Source: CAYWTX01 sp964461295
Lineage (GTDB): Bacteria; Planctomycetota; Phycisphaerae; SM23-33
DNA: 39,694 nt
Reading direction: 5' to 3'
Assembly (NCBI GenBank): GCA_964461295.1
Contig: CAYWTX010000255.1
Coordinates: forward strand, 1-39,694
Shown in pieces: positions 16,483-24,573 of this stretch. The notes beneath the pieces were generated by a model. It saw only the letters and a list, made by a program, of their open reading frames with translations, had not been told where the DNA came from and did no database searches. The position numbers were made by a program, and so were the translations under genes. The stretch's first letter is position 1, and every line of letters begins with the position of its first letter.

Positions 16483-16498
16483 AGCCCAGGGATGGGCT
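16483..16498. terminator. Hairpin between convergent genes
   Basis: AGCCCA-GGGA-TGGGCT is a perfect 6-bp stem with a GNRA loop, 17 bp past the MFS stop and 70 bp past the end of the convergent gene at 16570. No T tract follows. It may be a terminator-like hairpin or one more dispersed palindrome. Confidence 0.35.
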
Positions 16499-16569
16499 AA
16501 CGCCCCTGAAACAAGGACGCGCCTGGCCTTGCCCGGTGTCGCCGGACGAATGAGCGGTCGACAGTTCCG

Positions 16570-17244
16570 CTACACCAGTTTCCTCAGCGTCGCCTGGATC
16601 TCGTGCTTGTCTTCCTCGTTGCAGGAGTAGCTGAAGCAGGCCTTATTGGTCAGCGTGGCGGTGGCGCGCCCGGCCTTGGCGGCGAACTTCACCGCGGCCG
16701 ACACCAGCGCCGGGGCGAACTTTTCCATGAATTCCTGGCCGTGGGTCGTGTCGAGGAACTTGGGGGCGTAGGGGCCGGAGGTGTAGGAATCGTGGGTGTA
16801 GTCGGTCACGCGGACCGAGCGGAGCACGAACCGTTGCACGAGTTTGGAGAGCTTCTCGATGGCCTCGGGCAGGTCCAGTTCGATCGGATCGACCACCACC
16901 GGCAGGGCCAAGCCGGCTGAAAGGAAGTCCGCCACCTGCTTGATGCCGGCCGCCGAGCCGGCGTAAACCTCCAGCGTTTCCTGAGCGGGGTGCAGGCCGA
17001 AGGGGTAGACCTGGACCTTCTCGACGGCCTCGGCCGTCACTTCCTTCGTGGTCGGGTCGAGCTTCTGCACGGCCTGGCGGACGCGGCGGATGATGGTGCC
17101 GAACACGGCCGCGGGGGCCGCGGAGTGGTTCAGCACGCCGAACTCCTGGTCGTCGGGGATGCCATAGGCCTCCAGGGCCGAGGCGACCTTGGCTGGGGCC
17201 GGACAGCCGCGAATCCGCGCGATGTTCAGTTTGTAGCTTGCCAT
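16570..17244 (-). CDS. Unrecognised 224-aa protein
   Basis: I do not recognise this protein. It is soluble, with no signal peptide or membrane segment. Visible blocks are MASYKLNIARIRGCPAPAK, then an alpha/beta part (EAVEKVQVYPFGLHPAQETL; LPVVVDPIELDLPEAIEKLS), then VRVTDYTHDSYTSGPYAPKFLDTTHGQEFMEKFA, and a C-terminal pair of cysteines in ACFSYSCNEEDKHEI. Ser/Tyr/Thr-rich motifs and the His-bearing DTTHGQEF stretch could be catalytic or ligand sites. AAGGA lies seven bases before the ATG, and codon use resembles its neighbours, so I believe it is a real gene. The QueG-like remnant is upstream on the same strand, separated by about 70 bp that include a palindromic repeat. Confidence 0.7.
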   Translation of the reverse strand: MASYKLNIARIRGCPAPAKVASALEAYGIPDDQEFGVLNHSAAPAAVFGTIIRRVRQAVQKLDPTTKEVTAEAVEKVQVYPFGLHPAQETLEVYAGSAAGIKQVADFLSAGLALPVVVDPIELDLPEAIEKLSKLVQRFVLRSVRVTDYTHDSYTSGPYAPKFLDTTHGQEFMEKFAPALVSAAVKFAAKAGRATATLTNKACFSYSCNEEDKHEIQATLRKLV

Positions 17245-17284
17245 GTTGTTCCTTCCGACCTCTCAACGGAGCCGGACAACAGAG

Positions 17285-17303
17285 CCGGGCCGTGCCGGCC
17301 CGG
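17285..17303. repeat. Dispersed hairpin repeat, copy 1
   Basis: CCGGGCCGTGCCGGCCCGG folds into an 8-bp stem with a 3-base loop, flanked by ACAGAG on the left and TTG on the right. The same flanks and stem recur at 23998-24016 with a compensatory change in the sixth base pair. It lies between the unrecognised gene and the QueG-like remnant. Confidence 0.6.
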
Positions 17304-17311
17304 TTGCCTCC

Positions 17312-17590
17312 GACAAGTGCGCCGCCTTCCATCAGGTCAGGCATGATAGGGCGTGGGGCGATCCCGTCAAGCGCGGCGCGAGATTCGGCTGTCGCCCCGG
17401 CCGCGCCGAACGGGCCGTACACGACCCTTCCGCAGAGGCGGACGAGCGCGACGGCCGACCGCGCGGCCGGGAAGACGTCCAGCGGGCCGAAACCTGGCGG
17501 CGCAGCGTCGAAGCGGCTGATCGGCGTGATGCCGCACACATCCGCGCCCAAGCTGGCGGCCAGCACCTTCACTCGCGATGGGGTAGTCAT
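17312..17590 (-). pseudogene. Truncated QueG-like (epoxyqueuosine reductase family) fragment
   Basis: From the ATG at 17590 (GAGGAG seven bases upstream) the frame reads MTTPSRVKVLAASLGADVCG, then ITPISRFDAAPPGFGPLDVF and PAARSAVALV. This matches the N terminus of QueG-like proteins that carry a double 4Fe-4S cluster domain (usual form: ALGADxVGIAPxxRF...P.DxLPxARSVVVLG). Similarity fades after about residue 50, and the frame soon enters a palindromic repeat and then a different gene in another frame, so the ferredoxin-like Cys clusters and most of the protein (300-380 aa normally) are missing. I call it a broken gene; the palindrome at its 3' end may mark the deletion point. Confidence 0.5.
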
Positions 17591-17695
17591 TGCGGTCTCC
17601 TCGCTCCAGCCGCGGCATGGCGATGTCCCAGGGACGGACAACAAGAGTTCCAACAGTGGGCGCGTGCGGGAGCGGCCCATCGCGAGCCATGCGGG

Positions 17696-17723
17696 TTGAA
17701 CAATTGGGCCGCGGCTGTATACC
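17696..17723 (+). promoter_or_regulatory. Candidate promoter of HzsA-like gene 1
   Basis: TTGAAC (17696-17701) and TATACC (17718-17723), 16 bp apart, match sigma70 boxes in 4 of 6 positions each. Transcription would begin near 17730, about 25 bp before the ATG. Confidence 0.4.
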
Positions 17724-17754
17724 GCGCCGAACTTTCGGGCGAAGGAAGGTACTC

Positions 17755-20700
17755 ATGAACGTCTGTGCGAGCAGATGCGTTCTTGTGCTGTGCGTGGCTT
17801 TTTTCGCGGGCCTGGCCATGGCCGCAAAGCCCGGCGCCAAGCCTGCCGCAAAGGCGGACGCCGCCGCCGCCTCGCCGCTGCCGGACATCGACAAGGCGAT
17901 GTGGATCTGGAACGACATGGCCGCTCTCAAGGGCGGCGAAGGCGTGGCCGCAAACGTCTGGTTCCGCAAGACGTTCGAGTTGGCCGACCTGCCGATCATC
18001 GCGACGGTTCTCATCACGGCCGACAACGGGTACGAACTCTCCATCAACGGGCAGGCGGTGGGCAGCGACGTCGGCTACGACGCGGCGTACTGGAAGTCGA
18101 TCGAGAAGTACGACGTGTCGAACATGATGGTGAAGGGGAAAAACGTCATCGCGGTGCACGGGATCGACCTGGGCGGGGTGGCGGCGATGATCGCCGCGTT
18201 CCGGGCCGACTTCAGCATGGGGCCGCCGGTGGAGGTCCGCACCGACGCGACGTGGAAGGCCATCGCCAAGGCGCCCAGGGACTGGCAGCAGACGGAGACC
18301 GACGATTCGGCGTGGAAGGCCGCGGTCGAGCTGGTGCAGATGGGCGGCGGGCCGTGGGGCAAGTTCAAGTACGGCGACGTGGCCAAGCCGGCGCCCGGCG
18401 CCGTTGGGGCCGCGCCGCGAAACGTGACGCCTAAGGAACTGTTCGCCGAGCCGCCTGGCGACTTCCGCTGGCCGGACGGCATCGTGTTCGTGGCTGACGA
18501 CTGCTCGCTGTACGACACGGGGCGGACGATCTTCCGCGCGGGCCGCAGTCGAACGTGGTCGCAGTTCGACGTGCCCGGCCCGTCGCTGATCGGGCGGCGG
18601 CTGATGTCGCTGCGCCCGGTGAAGCCCGACGCCAACGCGACGGTGCTGTTTGACGCCAAGGGCGGCCTGGTCGGCTCGCCCAGCGTGTCCTACGACGGCA
18701 AGTGGGTGTACTTCTCGCACATGCCGGCCGGGGAGAAGTTCTTCCGGATCTACCGCATCGCGGCCGGGGGCGGCGCGGCCGAACGGCTGACCGGCGGCAC
18801 GTTCCACGACTTCGACCCCGCGGAGATGCCCGACGGGCGGATCGTGTTCAGTTCCACGCGCATGGGCACGTTCGAGGAATACCACAGCGCCCCGACGCGC
18901 GGGCTGTTCGCGCTGGACCTGGCCGCCAAGGCCATTCGATCCATCACCACGCCGGTGGTGTTCGACAACGATCCGCGGATCACGGCCGACGGGCGGATCG
19001 CCTTCGTTCGGGCGGACAACTTCGGCGAACGGGCGAAGGTCGAGACCCAGATTCATGTTGTACACCCCGACGGCACGGCCGGGGTGGTGGAGTTCGGCCC
19101 CGACCGCCCGGGGCTGAACTACGGCCGTGCCAACGCCAGCGGCGAGCTGCCTGCGCTGCTGCGCAACTACGGCTACGGCAGCCCCGCGCCGCTGTCCGAC
19201 GGGCGAATGGCGTGCATCTCCTACCAGGGACTGCTGCTGGCCGAGCCGGGCGAGACGCAGCCGCGGCGGATCGGCAACCTCGGCGCCCAGCAGGTGAGCG
19301 ACATCAGCCCGCTGCCGGACGACCGGCTGCTGTGCACGACGGCCGGGAAAGACGTCATCGGCGTGCTGGACGTGGCGACGGCGCAGATCGTGCCGGTGTA
19401 TCGCTCGGCCGGCGCGACGGTGCACTCGGCCACGTACCTGGGTCCGCGCACGCGCCCGGCGGTGCTGTCGCGCGGCAGCCGCGACGCCGACGAGCAGCCG
19501 TACGCCACCGGCGTGGTGGTCTGCCAGAGCGTGTTCAACTCGCGGCACAAGGGCCTGGACTGGTCCCGCGCCCGGGCGGTGCGCATCTACGAGGGCCGCG
19601 GGCTGACGCAGCGGTCCAGCCACAGCGACATCGTGCACATCGGGACGCAGGCGGTGGAGTGGGGGACCGTGCCGCTGGCGCCCGACGGCTCGTTCCAGGT
19701 GGAAGTGCCCGCCGACCGGGCGATGGCCATGCAGGTCGTCGACGCCGAGGGGCGCGAGATCATCAACGAGCTGACGTGGATCTACGTGCGTCCCGGCGAG
19801 CGGCGGAGTTGCGTCGGCTGCCACGCGCCGCGGCAGATGGCCCCCTCCGGCGGCGGCGCCCAGCCGCAGGCGCTGGCCTGGCCGGCGGCGAAGTTGCTGG
19901 GCCAGGGCCGGCCACACCGCTTCCGCGCCAACAACGCCGACAACGGCGGGACGCTCAACCTGCAACTCGAGCGGTTCCGCGAGGTGGCCTCCATCGACCT
20001 GTACGAACTGGATGCCCCCCAAGGCCCCGGCCGTGAGGCCGAGGCGCGCCGGTTGATCGCCGAACTGGGCGGCAAGGACGCGGGGCTGAAGATTTCAGCC
20101 GCCCAGCGGCTGGCGATTTTCCGCGATCGTTCGGCCACGGCCGCGCTGGCGGGATCGCTGTTCGACGGCGACCGCGAGGTGCGCCTCAGCGCGGCGATGG
20201 CCCTGGGCGCCTGCGGCGACCGCACGGCCGTGGCCGGTCTGGCCGAGGCACTGGGCGACAGCGACTGCCTGGTGGCCCAGGCAGCCCACGCCAGCCTGGA
20301 GAACCTCACTGGGCAGGTGGTGGCGTTCCGTCCGGGCGCCGCCCGCGGTGCCCGCGGCGAGGCGGCGTGGAAGGACCTGCTGGAGAAGACGCCCTGGCCG
20401 AAGCTGGAAGCCGGGCTGATCGCCAAGCTGGGCGACGGCGACCCGCTGGTGCGGCGTAACGCCGTGCTGGCGATTGCCCACGTGGGCGGCCTGGCCGGGG
20501 CGGCGGCGCTGCGGGACGGCCTGGCGAAGGCCGCGTTCGCCGATGACATTCGGACGACGCTGGAGGCCATTCGCGGCCTGGGACATCTGAGGGATGCCCA
20601 GGCCTTGGGCTTGCTGGGCGGCCTGATGGCGATGGAGACGCCACAGGCTGCGGCGCAGCCACAGGTTGCGGCGCCGCCGCAACCGGGACCGGCCCCGGCG

Positions 20701-21831
20701 TCGGAACTGCCGCCGGGGATGAAGGCGGAGCCCAAGCCCCAACCGGCCAAACCCGCAAAGCCGGCGAAGCCCGCCCCCAGGCGGGCCGACGTGAATGCCT
20801 ACCATCGTGCCGCGGCCGCGGCCGAGGCGATCGGTCGCATCGGCGCCGCCGTGCCGGAGGCCAGGTCCAAGGCGGAGGAGGCGCTGCTCGGGGCGTATGA
20901 GTCGCTGCGGCCATTCCAGACCTACTGCGGCGCGTACGGCGACCATTCGGCCTTGCACGCCTGCCACGCTTCGCCGATGCACCATCGCATCGCCGAGGCC
21001 CTGGACGCGATCGGCTCGACGAATACCGGCAAGATCGTGCCTCTGGTGGTGCAGTCGATGCCCACCGACCCCGACCGCGGCCTGCTGCTGGAGACCGACG
21101 CCGTCGAACGGATGATCGGGCGCGTGGTGGCCCGCAGCGGCCGGGCCGACGAGGTCATCGAGACGTGCTTGTCGGTTCTGGGCGACACGGAGGCCAAACC
21201 CGTGGAGGAGTTGGTGGCGGTCGTGACGAGTTCGCCGCGCGCGTGGGCCGGCAACCCCGTCGGCGAGGTGCGGGCGGCGCAGGTTGTCTCGGCCGTGTGC
21301 CTGGACGCAAAGTACGGTCCGCGGGTGCTGGCGGCGCTGGACCGCTACCGGCGGATGCCGGCCTCGCCGATCCCCAGCGGCCTGGGCAATCCGGCGACGC
21401 TGCCGACGGGGCACTGGACGGCGTTCTTCCTCGCCCGCACGCTGGGGCGCATGAAGTTCACCGGCGCTGTGGACGCACTGATCGACGGCGTGGACAAGGG
21501 ATCGCCCGAGGCGAGCCTGGGCCGGCCCGCCGCGCCGGCCGTGCACGTGCTTTACATCCACAACACGATGACGCCGTGCTGGCGCGCCGCCGCCGCCGAC
21601 GCCCTGGGGCGCATCGGCAATCCCAAGGCCGTGCCGGCGCTGCTGGCCGCCGTGGCGAACTTCGACAACGCCACCGATGTTCGCGCCGCCGCCGCGCGGG
21701 CCCTGGGGTACATCGCCGACCCGGCGAGCGCCGATGCGCTGCGCAAGCTGGCCTGGGACTACCCCGAGGTCTCCACCCGTCGGGAACTGCTGACGGCCAT
21801 CGCCAACGCCTCGGTCAAGGCGGGCAGGTAG
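17755..21831 (+). CDS. Secreted HzsA-related protein with beta-propeller, CxxCH and HEAT repeats
   Basis: Very large secreted protein (1358 aa). A signal peptide (about residues 1-22, cut after AMA) is followed by a carbohydrate-binding-like beta-sandwich (about 40-185, WIWNDMAAL...NVWFRKTFEL...GYELSINGQAV), a TolB/PD40-type propeller (about 235-600, with PDGRIVFSSTRMGTFEE blades), and the middle domain known from hydrazine synthase alpha, ending in CVGCH at 686-690, a c-type haem or metal site. Then come HEAT repeats (785-960), a Pro/Ala/Lys linker (960-1010) and further HEAT repeats to the end. Hydrazine synthesis is not implied: such relatives occur across non-anammox Planctomycetota with unknown function. 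The frame is open further upstream, but ATG 17755 has GAAGGAAGG and begins the signal peptide. I expect a periplasmic or surface redox/scaffold role. Confidence 0.8.
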   Translation: MNVCASRCVLVLCVAFFAGLAMAAKPGAKPAAKADAAAASPLPDIDKAMWIWNDMAALKGGEGVAANVWFRKTFELADLPIIATVLITADNGYELSINGQAVGSDVGYDAAYWKSIEKYDVSNMMVKGKNVIAVHGIDLGGVAAMIAAFRADFSMGPPVEVRTDATWKAIAKAPRDWQQTETDDSAWKAAVELVQMGGGPWGKFKYGDVAKPAPGAVGAAPRNVTPKELFAEPPGDFRWPDGIVFVADDCSLYDTGRTIFRAGRSRTWSQFDVPGPSLIGRRLMSLRPVKPDANATVLFDAKGGLVGSPSVSYDGKWVYFSHMPAGEKFFRIYRIAAGGGAAERLTGGTFHDFDPAEMPDGRIVFSSTRMGTFEEYHSAPTRGLFALDLAAKAIRSITTPVVFDNDPRITADGRIAFVRADNFGERAKVETQIHVVHPDGTAGVVEFGPDRPGLNYGRANASGELPALLRNYGYGSPAPLSDGRMACISYQGLLLAEPGETQPRRIGNLGAQQVSDISPLPDDRLLCTTAGKDVIGVLDVATAQIVPVYRSAGATVHSATYLGPRTRPAVLSRGSRDADEQPYATGVVVCQSVFNSRHKGLDWSRARAVRIYEGRGLTQRSSHSDIVHIGTQAVEWGTVPLAPDGSFQVEVPADRAMAMQVVDAEGREIINELTWIYVRPGERRSCVGCHAPRQMAPSGGGAQPQALAWPAAKLLGQGRPHRFRANNADNGGTLNLQLERFREVASIDLYELDAPQGPGREAEARRLIAELGGKDAGLKISAAQRLAIFRDRSATAALAGSLFDGDREVRLSAAMALGACGDRTAVAGLAEALGDSDCLVAQAAHASLENLTGQVVAFRPGAARGARGEAAWKDLLEKTPWPKLEAGLIAKLGDGDPLVRRNAVLAIAHVGGLAGAAALRDGLAKAAFADDIRTTLEAIRGLGHLRDAQALGLLGGLMAMETPQAAAQPQVAAPPQPGPAPASELPPGMKAEPKPQPAKPAKPAKPAPRRADVNAYHRAAAAAEAIGRIGAAVPEARSKAEEALLGAYESLRPFQTYCGAYGDHSALHACHASPMHHRIAEALDAIGSTNTGKIVPLVVQSMPTDPDRGLLLETDAVERMIGRVVARSGRADEVIETCLSVLGDTEAKPVEELVAVVTSSPRAWAGNPVGEVRAAQVVSAVCLDAKYGPRVLAALDRYRRMPASPIPSGLGNPATLPTGHWTAFFLARTLGRMKFTGAVDALIDGVDKGSPEASLGRPAAPAVHVLYIHNTMTPCWRAAAADALGRIGNPKAVPALLAAVANFDNATDVRAAAARALGYIADPASADALRKLAWDYPEVSTRRELLTAIANASVKAGR

Positions 21832-21883
21832 GCGCGAGGCGCGTCCCGCCGGGGGCCGCAAGGTGTGCCCTCCGCGTTCAGTC

Positions 21884-22762
21884 TCACGCGAACACTACCG
21901 AGGCGTAGCCGACCGTCGTGTCGTCCAGTTCGTGTGGGTATCGCTCGTGCGTGATGCGGTAACTGTTGGTGTACTCCAGGCAAAGGCCGCGCGAGGCGCC
22001 CAGGGCCTTCACGGCCGCTAGCGTCGCCGCGATCGCGCCCGCCCCGCAGGCGTTCAGGTGCTCCTCGGCTTCGGCGATCACCGCCTCGGCGTCCAGGGAG
22101 ATCATCAGGTCGATCATGCGCCGGTCGTTTCCGGCCGTCCATATCTCTCCCTTCTCGCCGCGGCCGCCGGGGGCGGGGAAGCGAGGTCCGCCGTGATGCG
22201 TCAGGTCGGTGCTGCCGACGATGATGACGCCGCGGCCGCTGGATTGCGCAGCCGCGGCGACGGCACGGCCGACGTCGAGGGCCAGGTCGGTGGGCGGCAC
22301 GGCGATGGGGAGGATCCTCGCGTCGGGCGCCAGCACCTGCAACAGCGGCACCTGGACTTCCAGGGAGTGCTCGCGAGCGTGGGCCTGGGCGTTTGGGCGC
22401 AGACAATTGCCGCCGGCGGCCAGGACGTCGCGGGCGAGCGGTTCATCGATGGCGGCGTCGCCCAGGGGCGTCCGCCAGACGCCGGAGTCGTAGACCTCGC
22501 CCATGCGGACGGTGCCGGTGTGGTCGGCGCCGAAGAAGACGACGGTCGGCGTGCCATCCCGCCACAGCAGCGCCTTGAGCGTCTTTGCGGCCAGGGCGCC
22601 CGAGTAAGCCCAGCCGGCGTGCGGGACGATGCCGCCCAACAGCGGCGCGGGCAGATCGTCGGGCAGTCCGGCATCATGCAGCATCCGCTCGATGTGGCGG
22701 GTGCACGCCGAAGGCGACGACTCGTAGAACATCCCGGCGACGAAGGGCATGCGCAGGTTCAT
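21884..22762 (-). CDS. MEMO1 family protein (AmmeMemoRadiSam system protein B)
   Basis: MEMO-family protein (292 aa, usual length), structurally related to extradiol dioxygenases. Key blocks are FVAGMFYESSP at the start, GGIVPHAGWAYSG (metal-ligand His), VFFGADHTG, AREHSLEVQVPLL, and VGSTDLTHHGG. In bacteria this family often travels with an AMMECR1 protein and a radical SAM enzyme; neither is visible here, so its partner genes lie elsewhere. The function of the bacterial protein is not established. The ATG at 22762 has AGAGG eight bases upstream; an ATG seven codons earlier is possible. The gene converges on HzsA-like gene 1 with 52 bp between. Confidence 0.85.
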   Translation of the reverse strand: MNLRMPFVAGMFYESSPSACTRHIERMLHDAGLPDDLPAPLLGGIVPHAGWAYSGALAAKTLKALLWRDGTPTVVFFGADHTGTVRMGEVYDSGVWRTPLGDAAIDEPLARDVLAAGGNCLRPNAQAHAREHSLEVQVPLLQVLAPDARILPIAVPPTDLALDVGRAVAAAAQSSGRGVIIVGSTDLTHHGGPRFPAPGGRGEKGEIWTAGNDRRMIDLMISLDAEAVIAEAEEHLNACGAGAIAATLAAVKALGASRGLCLEYTNSYRITHERYPHELDDTTVGYASVVFA

Positions 22763-23097
22763 GGTGTACCTCTCACGTCCCATGGTAGCGGGAGGAACGA
22801 CCGGGGCAAGAGCGATGCGGGGAGATGTCCGGCCGCGCGGCTCCGGGCTCCGGACGCCGCCCGAGGAACCGCGGGCGTTCCTGAGAACCTCGGCACGGGG
22901 CAATGGCAGCCTGGTGCCTGCTGCGGCGGTTCGTGATTTCTGTACTCGCCGTTCGGAACCGGGCGTGCGACACTGGGCCTTTTCTCTCGCCTGGGGCCTG
23001 CCGCCTTCATTTCGCTTGCGTCGCCCTCCTGTCAAGGCCGTATACTCTCCGATGGAGGCGGAGCGTTCGCCGCCGAGTCCCTGAAGGAAGACCTACG
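22763..23097. promoter_or_regulatory. Divergent intergenic region with a candidate -10 box
   Basis: This 335-bp gap separates the MEMO gene (-) from the TIM-barrel-like gene (+). TATACT at 23041-23046 matches a -10 box in 5 of 6 positions and would start transcription about 45 bp before the ATG at 23098. The best -35 (TTGCGT, 23016-23021) is 19 bp away and weak. I see no other gene or RNA in the gap. Confidence 0.4.
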
Positions 23098-23970
23098 ATG
23101 GTTTCCGGCAATGAGTTCCCCCGCACCGAGATCGAAGGCGTCTCGCTGCCCCGCATGCTGATCGGCATCAACTGGTTCATGGGGTACTGCCACCAGACAA
23201 AGGCCCGCGGCAAGTTCAACAACGACTACATGACGCCTTCGCGAATCGCCGACGTGATCGAGACCTTCGTCAGGGAGGCCAACATCGATTGCGTCTACGG
23301 CATCCTGGACGAGTGGCCCAAGCTGATGGATGCCGTCAGGGAGGCCGAGCAGCGCATCGGGCGCAAGATCATCACCATCGCCGTGCCGCATCTCAAGGCC
23401 GGCCCCACGCAGGAAGACTTCGACGCCTCGCGCCGCGTCATCGAGCGCCAGGCCGCCATCGGAGCCACGTTCTGCCTGCCGCACCAGGCCACCACCGACG
23501 CCTGCCTCGACCGCACGATTCGCAAGCACCGCTGGATGGACGAGTACTGCAAGATGATTCGCGAGTGCGGGATGATCCCGGGCCTGAGCACCCACATGCC
23601 CGAGAGCATCATCTTCGCCGACGAGCAGAACCTCGACGTCGCCACCTACATCCAGATCTACAACTCCGCCGGCTTCCTCATGCAGGTCGAGACCGACTGG
23701 ATCCAGCGCGTCATCTGGAACGCGAAGAAACCCGTCATGTGCATCAAGCCCATGGCCGCCGGGCGCATCCAGCCGCTGGAGGGCCTGTCGTTCGTCTGGT
23801 CGACCATCCGCCCTCGGGACATGATGGTCGTCGGCACGATGTCGCCGGACGAGGCCCGCGAGTTGATCGAGATCTCCTGGTCGATCTTCGAGAACCGCTC
23901 CAGCGGAACCGATCTGCAGCACACGCGAAGCAAGGCGAGCATCACGGCGAAGGTTCCGGCCGGGAAGTAG
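23098..23970 (+). CDS. TIM-barrel-like protein of unknown function
   Basis: Soluble protein of 290 aa. I do not recognise a named family. Alternating strands and helices (DVIETFVREANIDCVYGIL, KIITIAVPHLKAG, IPGLSTHMPESIIF, AKKPVMCIKPMAAGRIQP) and the C-terminal RDMMVVGTMSPDEARELIEIS suggest a TIM barrel resembling aldo-keto reductase-like or amidohydrolase-like proteins. CIKPMAAGRI resembles the seventh-strand region of aldo-keto reductases, but the NADPH-site Lys/Tyr tetrad is not obvious. AAGGAAG lies eight bases before the ATG. Similar uncharacterised proteins are common in Planctomycetota. Downstream, 133 bp away, is the glyoxalase-fold gene on the same strand. Confidence 0.75.
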   Translation: MVSGNEFPRTEIEGVSLPRMLIGINWFMGYCHQTKARGKFNNDYMTPSRIADVIETFVREANIDCVYGILDEWPKLMDAVREAEQRIGRKIITIAVPHLKAGPTQEDFDASRRVIERQAAIGATFCLPHQATTDACLDRTIRKHRWMDEYCKMIRECGMIPGLSTHMPESIIFADEQNLDVATYIQIYNSAGFLMQVETDWIQRVIWNAKKPVMCIKPMAAGRIQPLEGLSFVWSTIRPRDMMVVGTMSPDEARELIEISWSIFENRSSGTDLQHTRSKASITAKVPAGK

Positions 23971-23997
23971 CGACTTCGGATGTTTGTTCCTACAGAG

Positions 23998-24016
23998 CCG
24001 GGGCGTGTCGCCCCGG
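23998..24016. repeat. Dispersed hairpin repeat, copy 2
   Basis: CCGGGGCGTGTCGCCCCGG folds into an 8-bp stem with a 3-base loop and has the same flanks (ACAGAG on the left, TTG on the right) as the copy at 17285-17303. The sixth pair is G-C here and C-G there. It sits 28 bp after the stop of the TIM-barrel-like gene. Confidence 0.6.
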
Positions 24017-24103
24017 TTGGGTTCTCGTTGGGAATGCAGTCCCTGGCTGTGCACGACCGGGCGGCACGCCTCGGCTCCGTGCGCGACACGTACAGGAGTG
24101 CCA

Positions 24104-24463
24104 ATGCCAGACAAACCCGCACCGATCGTCCATCTGGAGATTCCGTCCCCCGATGTCGCCAAGGCCGGCAAGTTCTATAGTTCCGTCTTCGGCTGGGGCG
24201 TTGAGCCGTCGGGTGACGGCGGGTACATGATGTTCGACACGGGCACTGAACAGCTTGGCGGCGGGCTGGATCCCAAGTCGCCCGTCGTCGAGGGCGGCAT
24301 CATGTTCTACATCAAGGTGGGCGACATCGCCGCCACGTTGGCGGCCATCGAGAAAGCCGGCGGCTCGGTCGTCGAGCCGAAGCGGTCGATCGGCCCGTGG
24401 GGCTTCATCGCGGTTTTTCGCGACCCCAATGGCAATCGAGTGGGGCTGTGGGCGAAGGAGTAG
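24104..24463 (+). CDS. VOC (glyoxalase/bleomycin-resistance fold) protein
   Basis: Small protein of 119 aa with one vicinal-oxygen-chelate domain. VHLEIPSPDVAKAGKFYSSV and FGWGVEPSG match the first beta-alpha-beta-beta-beta unit; MFYIKVGDIAATLAAIEKAGG and FIAVFRDPNGNRVGLW match the second. Such proteins bind a metal ion and act on small carbonyl or aromatic compounds, but the substrate here is unknown. His in VHLEI and Glu/Asp positions in the second half could bind metal. AGGAG lies five bases before the ATG; the frame is open further upstream but without similarity. Confidence 0.85.
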   Translation: MPDKPAPIVHLEIPSPDVAKAGKFYSSVFGWGVEPSGDGGYMMFDTGTEQLGGGLDPKSPVVEGGIMFYIKVGDIAATLAAIEKAGGSVVEPKRSIGPWGFIAVFRDPNGNRVGLWAKE

Positions 24464-24481
24464 GCCCCATTGCTTGGGCCT
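24462..24481 (+). terminator. Candidate hairpin terminator after the VOC gene
   Basis: AGGCCC and GGGCCT pair perfectly around an 8-base loop, beginning at the stop codon of the VOC gene. No T run follows. It separates that gene from the strong promoter at 24495. Confidence 0.35.
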
Positions 24482-24494
24482 GCCGAGCTTCACC

Positions 24495-24523
24495 TTGACG
24501 CAACTGCGGATGGGGCGTATAGT
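24495..24523 (+). promoter_or_regulatory. Strong sigma70-type promoter of the serine protease gene
   Basis: TTGACG (24495-24500) and TATAGT (24518-24523) each match consensus in 5 of 6 positions and are exactly 17 bp apart. This is the best promoter match I see in the window. Transcription would start near 24530. Confidence 0.7.
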
Positions 24524-24573
24524 TTGCGCTCGGAGCCGGAAGGTAGGCTTCCGTAGTGGAGAGGGCCGCTGGG

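Noticed and set aside
17590..17754. Upstream extension of HzsA-like gene 1
   Set aside because: No similarity and no ribosome site; the ATG at 17755 has a strong site and a signal peptide.
17587..20022. Open frame of 811 codons on the minus strand
   Set aside because: It is antisense to HzsA-like gene 1 and shows only low-complexity Arg/His/Val-rich sequence.
17755..21831. Calling this gene hydrazine synthase and the organism an anammox bacterium
   Set aside because: Only the middle domain and CxxCH motif are shared; the other HZS subunits, hydrazine dehydrogenase and the multi-haem genes are missing.
22763..23097. A gene or RNA in the 335-bp gap
   Set aside because: Open frames here have no ribosome site or similarity, and I could not draw a tRNA-like or riboswitch-like fold; only a -10 box stands out.
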